A stretch of 59,376 nucleotides of DNA, taken from positions 2,923,186-2,982,561 of the forward strand of contig KB906725.1 of the NCBI GenBank assembly GCA_000381565.1. The letters run 5' to 3'. The notes beneath the pieces were generated by a model. The model was not told the DNA's origin and did not search any database. It worked only from the letters and a program-made list of their open reading frames with translations. Of this stretch, positions 36,380-45,500 are shown in pieces. The position numbers and the translations under genes are program-made. This DNA comes from Oxalobacteraceae bacterium AB_14. GTDB lineage: Bacteria; Pseudomonadota; Gammaproteobacteria; Burkholderiales; Burkholderiaceae_D. The first letter of the stretch is position 1, and the number at the start of each line of letters is the position of its first letter.

Positions 36380-36408
36380 GGGGTCGGACCCCGCCGGGGG
36401 CCGACCCC
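36380..36408. repeat. GGGGTCGG/CCGACCCC palindrome
   Basis: Eight-base perfect arms (36380-36387, 36401-36408) surround a GC-rich loop. GGGGTCGGACCCC-type palindromes recur between genes in related Massilia and Duganella genomes, from memory. It lies between two convergent genes and may be a REP-like element or backup terminator. Confidence 0.4.
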
Positions 36409-36450
36409 TAAGTGGCTAGCTTGCCGTACCACATGGGTAGGCGGGGTTGA

Positions 36451-36798
36451 TTACTTGGTGACGACAGGTGCCGGTGCGGCTGCTGCTTCGGCTTTCACGG
36501 CCTTGGCGTGGGCCTTGGCCTTGGTCTTGTGAGCCTTGGCGTGGGCATCGGCCTTGGCGGATTTTTCGTCAGCCTTGGCGACGGTCACGTCTTTCTTGGC
36601 TTCGGCTTCTACCTTGGCGGTCTTGGCTTCGGCTTTGACTTCAGCCTTGGTTTCTTTAGCGGTGGCTTTGGCGTCGGTCTTGGCTTCCTTGGCTTCGGCT
36701 TTCACGGCTGCCGGAGCGGTTGGCTTGGTGGCTGGGGTCTGTGCAAAAGCTGCGGTAGCGAACAGGCCGGCGATCAGGGTAGCGATAAGTTTGTTCAT
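36451..36798 (-). CDS. Exported Ala/Lys-rich low-complexity protein
   Basis: The product has 115 residues from ATG at 36798, with GAGGAT upstream. Residues 1-19 are a signal peptide (LIAGLFATAAFAQ). The mature protein is almost only Ala, Lys, Glu, Asp and Thr in AEAK-type repeats that should form one long charged helix. It recalls histone H1-like or TolA-like helices, but its signal peptide places it in the envelope. A spacer, cell-wall or nucleoid role cannot be told from sequence. CpxR-like sites lie upstream. Confidence 0.65.
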   Translation of the reverse strand: MNKLIATLIAGLFATAAFAQTPATKPTAPAAVKAEAKEAKTDAKATAKETKAEVKAEAKTAKVEAEAKKDVTVAKADEKSAKADAHAKAHKTKAKAHAKAVKAEAAAAPAPVVTK

Positions 36799-36888
36799 GA
36801 TGAAATCCTCATTCAGGTTGATTTGGAGCCGGGACAATTCCCGTGTCACTGAGCAAAAAACGCGGCCCGGAGCGTTGTCGTTGACGGG

Positions 36889-36925
36889 CTTTACATTCGC
36901 TTACAAGCTCTCCAGATTGCTTACA
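36889..36925 (-). promoter_or_regulatory. Helically phased CpxR-like direct repeats
   Basis: CTTTACA (36889), GCTTACA (36899) and GCTTACA (36919) are spaced 10 and 20 bases apart on the plus strand. Read on the minus strand, two of them form GTAAG-N5-GTAAA, very close to the CpxR box GTAAA-N5-GTAAA. The array lies 91-127 bases upstream of the Ala/Lys-rich gene and 50-86 bases upstream of ligD. Confidence 0.45.
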
Positions 36926-36974
36926 TGTTGGCTAGCGCACGGAGTTGATAGCCACGCGGGCCTAATCTGTTCGA

Positions 36975-39419
36975 ATGGGAGACGCTCTTAAAACCTACAA
37001 GTCCAAACGCAACTTCGCGATCACGCCCGAACCGGCCGAAGGAGGCGAGGTGGGGGCGGGGGGCGAAGGCGCGCTGGCCTTCGTCATTCAAAAGCACTGG
37101 GCCAGCCGCCTGCACTACGATTTCCGGCTGGAGCTCGATGGCGTCATGTTGAGTTGGGCCGTGCCCAAGGGCCCCAGCTACGACACGCGCGACAAGCGCA
37201 TGGCCGTGCATGTGGAAGACCATCCGCTTTCCTACAACGATTTCGAAGGCACGATCCCGCCCAAGCAGTACGGCGCGGGCAAGGTGATCATCTGGGATCG
37301 CGGCGTGTGGCGGCCGCTGGGCGATCCGCGCAAGGCGCTGGCGGAGGGTAGCCTGAAGTTTGAACTGGTCGGGCACAAGATGCACGGCCGCTGGGCGCTG
37401 GTACGCATGAAGGGCAAGGGCGAGAAGCAGGAGCCGTGGCTGCTCATCAAGGAGAAGGACGACTACGCGCGTCCCGCCGATGAGTTCAGCGTGGTGGATG
37501 AGATGCCGGATAGCGTCAAGGCGCTGCCGATGGCCGCCTTGCCGGAAACGCTGTCGCCGCAACTGGCCACGCTGGTGGATGCGCCGCCGTCCTCGCCCGA
37601 AGACTGGCGATTCGAAATCAAGTTCGACGGCTACCGTCTGCTGGCGCGCATCGACGGCAAGGACATCCGCCTGTTCACCCGCAACGGCAACGATTGGACG
37701 CCTCGCCTGCAAAACCTGCGCGACGCCCTCGCCAAGATGAAACTGCCGTCCGGCTGGTACGACGGCGAAATCGTGGTTCACGACGACAACGGCCGTCCGG
37801 ACTTCGGCCTGCTGCAAAACGCCTTCGACCAAAACAAGCCCGCCGATATCGTCTACTTCCTGTTCGACATCCCGTTCCACGACGGCCGCGATCTGCGCCA
37901 CGCGCCGCTGGAGCAGCGCCGCGCCATGCTGCAAGCGCTGCTCGACAACAAACCGTCCGACACCATCCGCTTCAGCGCCGCGCTGGACGCCACGCCGCAG
38001 CAGATGATCGCGGCCGCATGCAGCATGGGCCTGGAGGGCATTGTCGGCAAGCGCCGCGACAGCGGCTACACCTCGCGCCGCAGCGGCAGCTGGATCAAGC
38101 TCAAATGCGGCCAGCGCCAGGAGTTTGTCATCGGCGGCTACACCGATCCGCAGGGCTCGCGCAGCGGCTTCGGCTCGCTGCTGCTGGGTACCTACGACAA
38201 GGACGGCAAGCTGCAATATGCGGGCAACGTCGGCAGCGGCTTCGACGCCGGTACGCTGCAGGACATCAAGAATAAAATGGACAAGCTGGCGGTCGACAAC
38301 AGCCCGTTCGCCCCCAGTCGCGGCATCGACAAGAAAGCCCACTGGGTCAAGCCGGCGCTGGTGGCGGAAGTGAGCTTCGGCGAGTGGACGCATTCGGGCT
38401 CGATCCGCCACGCCGTCTTCAAAGGCCTGCGCAAGGACAAGAAGGCCAACGCCATCGTCCGCGAAGTGGCGGCCCATCTCAGGGAGCAAGCAACCATGCA
38501 GCCAGCAAGCACAGTGCAGGGCAAGCCGCCCGCCACACTCAAGATCAGCAATCCCGATCGCGTGATCGACCAGCAGAGCGGCGCCACCAAGCTCACGCTG
38601 GTGCGCTACTACGCGTTGGTCGGCGCGTTGATATTGCCGCACCTGAAGGGCCGCCCCGTCTCGCTGGTGCGCGCTCCGGCCGGCGTTGGCGGCGAATTGT
38701 TTTTCCAGAAGCACGCCCAGATCGGCAAGCTGCCCGGAGTCAAACAGCTCAATCCCGCGCTCGATCCCGATCACCCGCCGATGCTGGAAATCGCCACCGA
38801 ACGGGGCTTGCTGTCGGCCGCACAGTGGAACGTGGTGGAGCTGCACACCCAAAACGCCAACGCCTCCAGCTACGAGAAGCCCAACCGCATGGTGTTCGAC
38901 CTCGATCCCGGCAAGGGCGTCAGCTGGCCGCAAGTGCAGGAGGGGGCGCAGCTGATGCGCGCCTTGCTCGATCATCTGGGCCTGCCGGCCTTCCTGAAGA
39001 CCAGCGGCGGCAAGGGATTGCACGTGGTGGTGCCGGTGCGGCCGGGGTATGGCTGGGATGAGGTCAAGGCATTTTCACAGTCCATCGTGGCCCACATGGC
39101 GCAGCATATTCCGGAGCGCTTCGTCCTGAAGAGCGGTCCGCGCAACCGGGTCGGAAAAATATTCATCGACTATCTGCGCAACGGGCGGGGCGCCACCACG
39201 GTGGCCGCGTGGTCGGCGCGCAGCCGGCCCGGCCTGGGCATCTCCGTGCCGCTGGCGTGGGAGGAGCTCGATGGCCTGCGCGGCGCCGACCAGTGGACCG
39301 TCGCCAACGTCCACACGCGGCTCGATGTCGGCAATGCGCCCTGGGACGCCTACCAGCACTGCGCCAAGGGGCTGGCCCCGGCGATGAAGCTCATGGGCTT
39401 CAAGCCCGGCGTGTCCTGA
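36975..39419 (+). CDS. ligD: NHEJ DNA ligase LigD (PE-LIG-POL)
   Basis: The product has 814 residues. The 3'-phosphoesterase domain comes first (about 10-165: HWASRLHYDFRLELDG, WAVPKGPS, HVEDHPLSYNDFEG). The ATP-dependent ligase follows (about 195-500), with the adenylated Lys216 in EIKFDGYR. The AEP-type polymerase/primase ends the protein (about 525-810), with acidic motif VFDLDPGKG and KTSGGKGLHVVVPV. This order is typical of proteobacterial LigD. With Ku, 777 bases away on the other strand, it repairs double-strand breaks by end joining. No good ribosome site precedes the ATG. Confidence 0.95.
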   Translation: MGDALKTYKSKRNFAITPEPAEGGEVGAGGEGALAFVIQKHWASRLHYDFRLELDGVMLSWAVPKGPSYDTRDKRMAVHVEDHPLSYNDFEGTIPPKQYGAGKVIIWDRGVWRPLGDPRKALAEGSLKFELVGHKMHGRWALVRMKGKGEKQEPWLLIKEKDDYARPADEFSVVDEMPDSVKALPMAALPETLSPQLATLVDAPPSSPEDWRFEIKFDGYRLLARIDGKDIRLFTRNGNDWTPRLQNLRDALAKMKLPSGWYDGEIVVHDDNGRPDFGLLQNAFDQNKPADIVYFLFDIPFHDGRDLRHAPLEQRRAMLQALLDNKPSDTIRFSAALDATPQQMIAAACSMGLEGIVGKRRDSGYTSRRSGSWIKLKCGQRQEFVIGGYTDPQGSRSGFGSLLLGTYDKDGKLQYAGNVGSGFDAGTLQDIKNKMDKLAVDNSPFAPSRGIDKKAHWVKPALVAEVSFGEWTHSGSIRHAVFKGLRKDKKANAIVREVAAHLREQATMQPASTVQGKPPATLKISNPDRVIDQQSGATKLTLVRYYALVGALILPHLKGRPVSLVRAPAGVGGELFFQKHAQIGKLPGVKQLNPALDPDHPPMLEIATERGLLSAAQWNVVELHTQNANASSYEKPNRMVFDLDPGKGVSWPQVQEGAQLMRALLDHLGLPAFLKTSGGKGLHVVVPVRPGYGWDEVKAFSQSIVAHMAQHIPERFVLKSGPRNRVGKIFIDYLRNGRGATTVAAWSARSRPGLGISVPLAWEELDGLRGADQWTVANVHTRLDVGNAPWDAYQHCAKGLAPAMKLMGFKPGVS

Positions 39420-39509
39420 ATGTATTGTGGTAAAATTATTATTCTCTCTTGACAACATGTGTTATGAATGTTTTAATGGCGCCTTGATACTTGGTTCAGG
39501 ACCCTCCAG

Positions 39510-40199
39510 ATGAAAAAGCTGCCCATTTTGTTAGCCGGTATGACCTTGTTCGGCTCCGCCCAAGCGACCGTCTATCAATTTGATTTCACAGCAAAAATCC
39601 AGGAAATGGTCGAGTTTTCGCCGCAGACCTTCAGCGGCGGCGCAGTGGCCTCCAGCAGCCTGTCGGGCAGCACTGTGTCGGTGGGCGATCTGCTCACCGG
39701 TCATTTCAGCTACGACACCGTGACCGGCGTGTTCAGCCACTTTGGTGGCAGCACCATGTATTCCGCGCCAGCGGCCCAGAACAGCCTGGACGCCAGCATC
39801 GGCGGCGCCAGCATCGGCCTGGGCAACGCGAACTACAGCAGCACCAATGTGCAAGTGGCCAACAACTCCGCAGCCCTCGGTGGCGCGGACAGCTTCGGCA
39901 TCGCCAACGTGTCGGCCAATGCCTACGCTTCGCAGATGATGGCGGTGAGCTTCTTCGACAAATCCGGCCTGGCCCTGAGCGCGTCGACCATGCCGGGCCA
40001 GCTGGACTTCGCCAGCTTTGGCCAGTCGAGTTTTTACTACACCTACTCCTCCAACGCGACCCACGCGATGATGGGCGCGAACGGCGCCCTGACGTCGCTG
40101 ACGGTCACGCCGATGCCGGCTCCCGTTCCTGAGCCGGAAACCTACGCCATGCTGCTGGCCGGCCTGGCGGCACTGGCCTGGAAAACGCGCCGCCGTTAA
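39510..40199 (+). CDS. PEP-CTERM exported protein
   Basis: The product has 229 residues with a signal peptide (LLAGMTLFGSAQATVYQF). The C-terminus is a textbook PEP-CTERM sorting signal: VPEPETYAMLLAGLAALAW followed by KTRRR. Such proteins are processed by exosortase and sent to the surface or exopolysaccharide. The mature part is rich in Ser, Gly, Ala and Asn and probably beta-stranded. Its stop overlaps the ku stop in convergent orientation. No exosortase gene is in this window. Confidence 0.85.
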   Translation: MKKLPILLAGMTLFGSAQATVYQFDFTAKIQEMVEFSPQTFSGGAVASSSLSGSTVSVGDLLTGHFSYDTVTGVFSHFGGSTMYSAPAAQNSLDASIGGASIGLGNANYSSTNVQVANNSAALGGADSFGIANVSANAYASQMMAVSFFDKSGLALSASTMPGQLDFASFGQSSFYYTYSSNATHAMMGANGALTSLTVTPMPAPVPEPETYAMLLAGLAALAWKTRRR

Positions 40200-41062
40200 T
40201 GCGCCGCGCCGGCGGGCCGCCTGGCCGTCGTCCTGGTCCTGGGGGCACGGCTGGGTTTCGCCGGCCGTTTGCCCAGGCTGTCCTGCAGCAGCGCCACCAG
40301 ATCCACCACGTTCGACGGCTTCGCCGACCTGGCCTCCGGCTCGGCGGCGGTGATGGTCTTGGTCTGGCCCGCCTTCACCTTCTTCTTCACCAGTGCCAGC
40401 ACGTCGTCCTTGTAGGTGTCGTGGTACTGCTCCGGTTTCCATTCCTCGCTCATGCCTTCGACTAGCGACAGCGCCATCTGCAGCTCCTTGTCGCTGATGC
40501 CTGCTGCCTTTATGGTGGCCGGCGGCAGCTTCAATTCTTCCGCGCTGCGGATCTCGGCAGCATAGCGCAGCGTGTTCAAGACGATCTTGTCGTCGATGCA
40601 GACCAGGGCGCACAAATACTGCCTGGTGCGGATCACCACCGTGGCGATGCCGATCTTGCCGGCCTTGCGCAGCGTCTCGCGCAGCAGCGCATACACCTTG
40701 GCGCCGCCGCGCGCCGGCGCCAGGTAGTAGGGCTGCTCGTAATGAGTCAGCGGCACCTCGGCGGCGTCGACGAAGGCCTGGATGTCGATCGTCCCGGTGG
40801 CCTCGGGATTGGCGCGCTTCAGGTCCGCCTCGGACAGCACCACATACTCGTGGTCCTCGTATTCATAGCCTTTGACGATATCGTCCCAGCCCACTTCCTT
40901 GCCGGAGTTCTTGTTGTAGCGCTTGTAGCCGACCGGCGAAAAGTCGCGCCGGTCCAGCATGGTCAGGTCCAGCCCGTGCTCCTGCACGGCCGCATACAGC
41001 TCGACCGGAATGTGCACCAGCCCGAAGCTGATCGCCCCTTTCCACAACGCGCGCGCGGCCAT
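40196..41062 (-). CDS. ku: Bacterial Ku protein
   Basis: The product has 288 residues, the bacterial Ku size. The beta-barrel core opens with ALWKGAISFGLVHIPVELYAA and includes EVGWDDIVKGYEYEDHEYVVL and ALLRETLRKAGKIGIATVVIR. A basic C-terminal tail of about 40 residues follows (KRPAKPSRAPRTRTTARRPAG), which in other species helps DNA binding and LigD recruitment. It binds broken ends as a homodimer. It starts three bases after the SDR stop on the same strand, so the two form an operon. Confidence 0.95.
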   Translation of the reverse strand: MAARALWKGAISFGLVHIPVELYAAVQEHGLDLTMLDRRDFSPVGYKRYNKNSGKEVGWDDIVKGYEYEDHEYVVLSEADLKRANPEATGTIDIQAFVDAAEVPLTHYEQPYYLAPARGGAKVYALLRETLRKAGKIGIATVVIRTRQYLCALVCIDDKIVLNTLRYAAEIRSAEELKLPPATIKAAGISDKELQMALSLVEGMSEEWKPEQYHDTYKDDVLALVKKKVKAGQTKTITAAEPEARSAKPSNVVDLVALLQDSLGKRPAKPSRAPRTRTTARRPAGAAH

Positions 41063-41065
41063 GGC

Positions 41066-42070
41066 CTACTCGCCGGCGCTGCCGGTCACCGGCAGCACGA
41101 TGCCGCTGATGTAGCTGGAGCAGCAGGGCGCCGCCAGGAACACATAGGCCGGCGACAGCTCCTGCGGTTGCGCGGGCCGCTGCATGTCGGTGTCGGCGCC
41201 GAACTGCGCCACCTGGTCGGCCGGCGCATCGGCGGGATTGAGCGGGGTCCACACCGGTCCGGGCGCGATGGCGTTGACCCGTATGCCGTGCTCCAGCAAG
41301 TTGGACGCCAGCGACATCGTGAACGCATGGATCGCGCCCTTGGTGGTCGAATAGTCCAGCAGATGCTTCGAGCCCTTCAGGCCGGTGACCGAGCCGGTGT
41401 TGATGATGGCCGCGCCGCGCTTCAGGTAGGGCAGCACCGCCTTGGCCATGTGGAAGTAGCCGTAGACGTTGGTCTTCATGGTCAGGTCGAAGCGCTCCTC
41501 GGTCAGGTCGGTCAGCTTCTCGGCGTGTTCCTGGAAGGCGGCGTTGTTGACCAGGACGTCGAGCCGGCCGAAGCGCTGGTGCACCTGCTCGACGGCGCCG
41601 CGGCAGAAGGCGGCGTCGCGCACATCGCCCGGCAGCAGCATGCAGCTCTGGCCTTCCGCCTCCACATAGCGCTTGGTGTCGTTGGCGTCCTCATGCTCGT
41701 TGAGGTAGATGATGGCCAGGTCGGCCCCTTCGCGCGCGTACAGCACCGCCACCGCGCGGCCGATGCCGGAGTCGCCGCCGGTGACGATGGCCACCATGCC
41801 GGCCAGCTTGCCGCTGCCGCAGTAGTCGGGCGCGAGGAATTCCGGCTTGAGCTGCATCGCCGCCTCGAGACCCGGCTTTGCCAGATGCTGGGCCGGCAGC
41901 GGCGTGCCGGGGTAGTCGTGCTGGGTCGTTTGCACCGGACCCTGGCGGTCGCCGATCTGGCTGGCGCGCGTTTCCTGCTTGCCGCGCTGGTCCGACTGGT
42001 CCTGGCCTTGCTGGATCTCGCGCTGCATGCTGGCCGCGTCGGGATCCGTTTGATTCCTGGTGTTTGCCAT
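41066..42070 (-). CDS. SDR-family oxidoreductase with N-terminal extension
   Basis: The product has 334 residues from ATG at 42070, preceded by AAGGAGGATGCC. A polar, Gln/Asp-rich extension of about 90 residues leads into a Rossmann short-chain dehydrogenase (VTGGDSGIG; NNAAF). The catalytic Ser in INTGSVTG and the YxxxK as YSTTK are both present. It resembles the YhdF/YdaD-type general-stress SDRs of 290-330 residues. It is the upstream partner of ku, with only three bases between, so it is probably co-expressed under stress. The substrate is unknown. Confidence 0.85.
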   Translation of the reverse strand: MANTRNQTDPDAASMQREIQQGQDQSDQRGKQETRASQIGDRQGPVQTTQHDYPGTPLPAQHLAKPGLEAAMQLKPEFLAPDYCGSGKLAGMVAIVTGGDSGIGRAVAVLYAREGADLAIIYLNEHEDANDTKRYVEAEGQSCMLLPGDVRDAAFCRGAVEQVHQRFGRLDVLVNNAAFQEHAEKLTDLTEERFDLTMKTNVYGYFHMAKAVLPYLKRGAAIINTGSVTGLKGSKHLLDYSTTKGAIHAFTMSLASNLLEHGIRVNAIAPGPVWTPLNPADAPADQVAQFGADTDMQRPAQPQELSPAYVFLAAPCCSSYISGIVLPVTGSAGE

Positions 42071-42282
42071 GGCATCCTCCTTGGAGTACACAGTATTTGC
42101 GGCTAGGTGTCCTGTGACGGTGCGTTCGTTCACACATATGCAGCAAAACCGCGACGCCAATTAGTTGCCTTGGGAAATAGTCTAGTCTTTAATGCAAAAA
42201 ATATTGCTAATTATGTACCTTATGGCACACTAGCGCGGGGATATATTTTTTAACACTAAGAAGCATGCGTAGGAGCGAGATG

Positions 42283-43755
42283 ATGGCGGACCTGACCACT
42301 AGCGTAGGTGTTTTTTTTAATGCCACAGGCGAGCGGCGCGCGGAGTTCCTGGCCTGCTGCGGAGAACTGTTCTCCCAGCTGACTATGACGGAGCATGTCG
42401 ACGCCACGGCTGCGGCCCTAGGCAAGCGCCACGCCGACCTGCTGGTGTTGGACCTGAACGGCTACGAGCAACTGAGCGAGCTGGCCGGCGTAGGCGCGCT
42501 GATACGGGGCCGGGCCGGCGCGCCGGTGCTGGTGCTGTGCGCCTACGAGCACAGTGCGTGGCTGCCGGAGCTGATGGCCTACGGCCAGTTCGACTACCGC
42601 ATCTGCCCGGTGCTCAGCGACGAGTTACAGCGGGCTGTGCAGCAGGCGCTGGCGGTGCCGGCCGATGCCGCCGCCGCCTTGCAGCAAGCCTTGCTGGACA
42701 AGGAAAAGGAGTTGCGCGACCTGCTGGGCGTGCAGCGCAGCCTGCAACGCGCGCTGAGCGGCGTCGACACCGTCGAATCGATGGCGGCGCAGATCTGCCT
42801 GGCGCTGTGCAATTTCCCCGGCGTGCGCCATACCGCCGTGTTGCAGATGAAGGAGCGGGGCGACCTGCAACTGGTGGCGCAGGAATCGCGCAACCACCTG
42901 GATCTGGCGCGCCTGCTGCAACGGCGCGACCGCCTGCTGCAATCGCCGCTGCGCGACGTGTTCCCGCCGTTGCTGGCGGTGGCGCGTGGCGAGATGGTGC
43001 TGCTCGATGCGCCGGAAAAAGCCGGCGACCCGGAACTGGCGATGCTGCTGCACGACCGCTGCGTGCGCATGGTGCTGGCGCTGCCGCTGCGCGCCGAACC
43101 GGGTGGCTCGGAACTGGGCGCGATCTGCCTGATGTTCGACCGTCACATCACCTTCTCGCGCGAGCAGTTCGCCTGCTTCGCCAGCCTGGCGCAGTTTGTC
43201 AGCTTCGGCCTGGGCATGAGCGAATTGAAGCACCGGAATGAAGAGCTGTCCGGCCAGATCACGCTGATGAGCACCGTCGACAGCGTCACCGGCGCCGCCA
43301 ACCGCCGCGCCGGCGAGGACATGCTGGACAACGAAATCCGCCGCGCGCGCCGTTACGCCCTGCCGCTGGCGCTGCTGTCGTTCGATGTCGCCAGCTTCCA
43401 GTCTGAAAACGATTTATACGGTTCGCCGGTCGGTGCGACCACGCTGCGCGCGGTGGCCGGCGTGGTCAAAGGCCGGCTGCGCACCTCGGACCTGCTGGCG
43501 CGCATGCGCGGTGAAGAGTTCCTGATCATCGCCACCCACACCGCGGCGGCAGACGCCATGCGGCTGGCGGAAAAACTGCGCGGCGCGATCGTCGAAGCGG
43601 GCCTGCCCGCCAACGGCGACGTGGTGATCAGCCTGGGCGTGGCCCAGGTTGGGGCGGACGAGGGCGGGGCCACCGTCCTTGACCGGCTCGATGCGGCGCT
43701 GCACCGCGCCAAGCGCGTGGGCCGCAACTGCATCGAGCTGGCGCAACAGGTTTAG
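42283..43755 (+). CDS. GGDEF-family protein with degenerate active site
   Basis: The product has 490 residues from ATG at 42283, seven bases after AGGAG; ATGs at 42265 and 42280 are alternatives. Order: an N-terminal receiver-like domain (about 1-125), a coiled linker, a GAF-like domain (about 160-310) and GGDEF (about 330-488). In the last, the active site is RGEEF instead of GGEEF. The usual DxDxFKxxND-GHxxGD is FDVASFQSENDLYGSPVGA, losing the second Asp, the Lys, the His and the final Asp. It is probably not a working cyclase and may instead bind nucleotide or a partner. Confidence 0.8.
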   Translation: MADLTTSVGVFFNATGERRAEFLACCGELFSQLTMTEHVDATAAALGKRHADLLVLDLNGYEQLSELAGVGALIRGRAGAPVLVLCAYEHSAWLPELMAYGQFDYRICPVLSDELQRAVQQALAVPADAAAALQQALLDKEKELRDLLGVQRSLQRALSGVDTVESMAAQICLALCNFPGVRHTAVLQMKERGDLQLVAQESRNHLDLARLLQRRDRLLQSPLRDVFPPLLAVARGEMVLLDAPEKAGDPELAMLLHDRCVRMVLALPLRAEPGGSELGAICLMFDRHITFSREQFACFASLAQFVSFGLGMSELKHRNEELSGQITLMSTVDSVTGAANRRAGEDMLDNEIRRARRYALPLALLSFDVASFQSENDLYGSPVGATTLRAVAGVVKGRLRTSDLLARMRGEEFLIIATHTAAADAMRLAEKLRGAIVEAGLPANGDVVISLGVAQVGADEGGATVLDRLDAALHRAKRVGRNCIELAQQV

Positions 43756-43873
43756 CGCAGCGGCCGGCCGAACCATCGCGCCGTGGCTTGGGCGGCTTCC
43801 GCTTCGACGGCGGACGTCCCGCCGGCCCAGCAGGCCATGGCCCTTGCCTGGCAGTTGTCCCAGCTTCCTGCCG

Positions 43874-44809
43874 TCAAGCGGGCGGCGTGATTTTTTCCAG
43901 CACCGTCGCGATGCCCTGGCCGCCGCCGATGCACTGGGCGGCCAGCGCGTAGCGCCCGCCGGTGCGCGCCAGCAGCGCCGCCGCCTTGCCGGTGATGCGC
44001 GCGCCGGTGGCGCCCAGCGGATGGCCGATGGCCATGCCGCCGCCATCGATATTCAACACCTCCGGCCGTATGCCCAGCTCGCGCACGCAGGCCAGCGCCT
44101 GCGAGGCGAAGGCCTCGTTGATCTCCGCCACGTCGATGTCGCCCGCTTGCAGGCCGGCCAGCTTCAGCGCCTTGCGCGTCGCCGGAATCGGACCGATGCC
44201 CATCAACGCCGGATCGCAGCCCAGCGCCGCCATCGAGACGATGCGTGCGCTGGGCTTGAGGCGGTGCTTGCGGGCGAAGTCCTCGCTGGTGACCAACACC
44301 GCCGAAGCGCCGTCGGTCAACGGCGACGAGCTGCCGGCCGTGACCACGCCATGCTCGGGATCGAATACCGGCTTCAATGCGGCCAGCGCTTCGACCGTGG
44401 TGGCGGGGCGGATGCCGCCGTCTTCGGCCACCACCTCGCCGGCGGCCGTGGTGACCGGCACGATTTCATCCTGCAGCAGACCGGCGGCGCGGGCGCTGGC
44501 CGCCTTCTGGTGCGACTGGAAGGCCAGCAGCTCCTGGTCGGCGCGCGACACCTCGTATTTGCGGGCGACGTTTTCTGCGGTGTCGCCCATGCTGATGTAG
44601 GCGTCGGTTTCCGCCAGCAGCTGCGGGTTGGGCGAGAAGTTGTAGCCGCCCTGCGGCACCATCGTCATCGATTCGACGCCGACGCACAGGTGAGCCTCGC
44701 CCAGGCCGGCCTCGATCTGCGCGGCGGCGACGGGACGGACTTCGGCCAGCTTGCCCTTGCGGGAGAAGTGGAAGGGGGAGCGGGCATAGGCGCTGATCAC
44801 TGCTTTCAT
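43874..44809 (-). pseudogene. Acetyl-CoA acetyltransferase with internal in-frame deletion
   Basis: The product has 311 residues from ATG at 44809 (AGGAG upstream), against about 390-400 for thiolases. The N-terminus MKAVISAYARSPFHFSRKG is normal. After LAEVRP the sequence jumps to AAAQIEAGLGEAHLCVGVE, which normally follows the catalytic region. The skipped segment of some 70-85 residues holds the nucleophile motif NRFCGSS. The C-terminal catalytic parts remain (MAIGHPLGATGAR with His, AAQCIGGGQG with Cys). The frame is otherwise intact. Without the nucleophile it cannot be a normal thiolase. It is divergent from a TetR gene. Confidence 0.8.
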
Positions 44810-44898
44810 GGTGGAACTCCTTTTTAATGATGGTCGTACTGATTGATATATTACGCTCGTCATGTATGATGTCACCAGGATTTGAGAAGGAGACCGGC

Positions 44899-45471
44899 AT
44901 GAAAGTCAGCAGGGAACAAGTGGCGCTCAACCGCGAGCGCATCGTTGAAACGGCGGCGCGGCTGTTCCGCGAAAAGGGCTACGACGGCATCGGCGTGGCC
45001 GATCTGATGAAGAGCGCCGGCCTGACGCACGGCGGCTTCTACGGCCATTTCGCCTCCAAGGAAGACTTGCTGGCCGAAGCCGCCGCGCATGCGCTGAAAA
45101 AATCGGTGCAGCGCTGGGAGGGATATCTGTCCGAGGGACGCGACACCGCGCTGGAGAAAATCAGCGACGGCTACCTGAGCAGGCAGCATTGCCAGCATCC
45201 GGAGAAGGGCTGCTCGGTCACCGCGCTGGGCGCCGACATCGCGCGCCTCGGACCGAAGGCGCGCCACGCGCTGACCGAGGGCGCATGCGGGCAGATGGCG
45301 GTGCTGGAACAGCTGATGCCGGGCGCCGATCCGGCGGCGCGGCGCCGGCTGGCGCTGGCCACGTATGCCTCGATGGTCGGCGCCATCGTGCTGGCGCGCG
45401 CCGTCGACGACGAAGCGCTGTCTGCGGAAATCCTGCAGGCAGTGCAGCAGTCGCTGCCCGCAGGATCGTAG
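44899..45471 (+). CDS. TetR-family regulator
   Basis: The product has 190 residues from ATG at 44899, with AAGGAG upstream. The N-terminal HTH is clear (RERIVETAARLFREKGYDGIG, LMKSAGLTHGGFYGHFASKEDLLAEA), and the ligand-binding C-terminal half is helical with a CxxPEKGC stretch (HCQHPEKGCSVTALGADIA), close to a common AcrR-like subgroup. It lies back-to-back with the truncated thiolase across 89 bases and probably once controlled it, perhaps in fatty-acid or electrophile response. I see no firm operator in the gap. Confidence 0.88.
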   Translation: MKVSREQVALNRERIVETAARLFREKGYDGIGVADLMKSAGLTHGGFYGHFASKEDLLAEAAAHALKKSVQRWEGYLSEGRDTALEKISDGYLSRQHCQHPEKGCSVTALGADIARLGPKARHALTEGACGQMAVLEQLMPGADPAARRRLALATYASMVGAIVLARAVDDEALSAEILQAVQQSLPAGS

Positions 45472-45500
45472 CTTGCCCCTGGGTCGCCAGGGCCGCCGCG

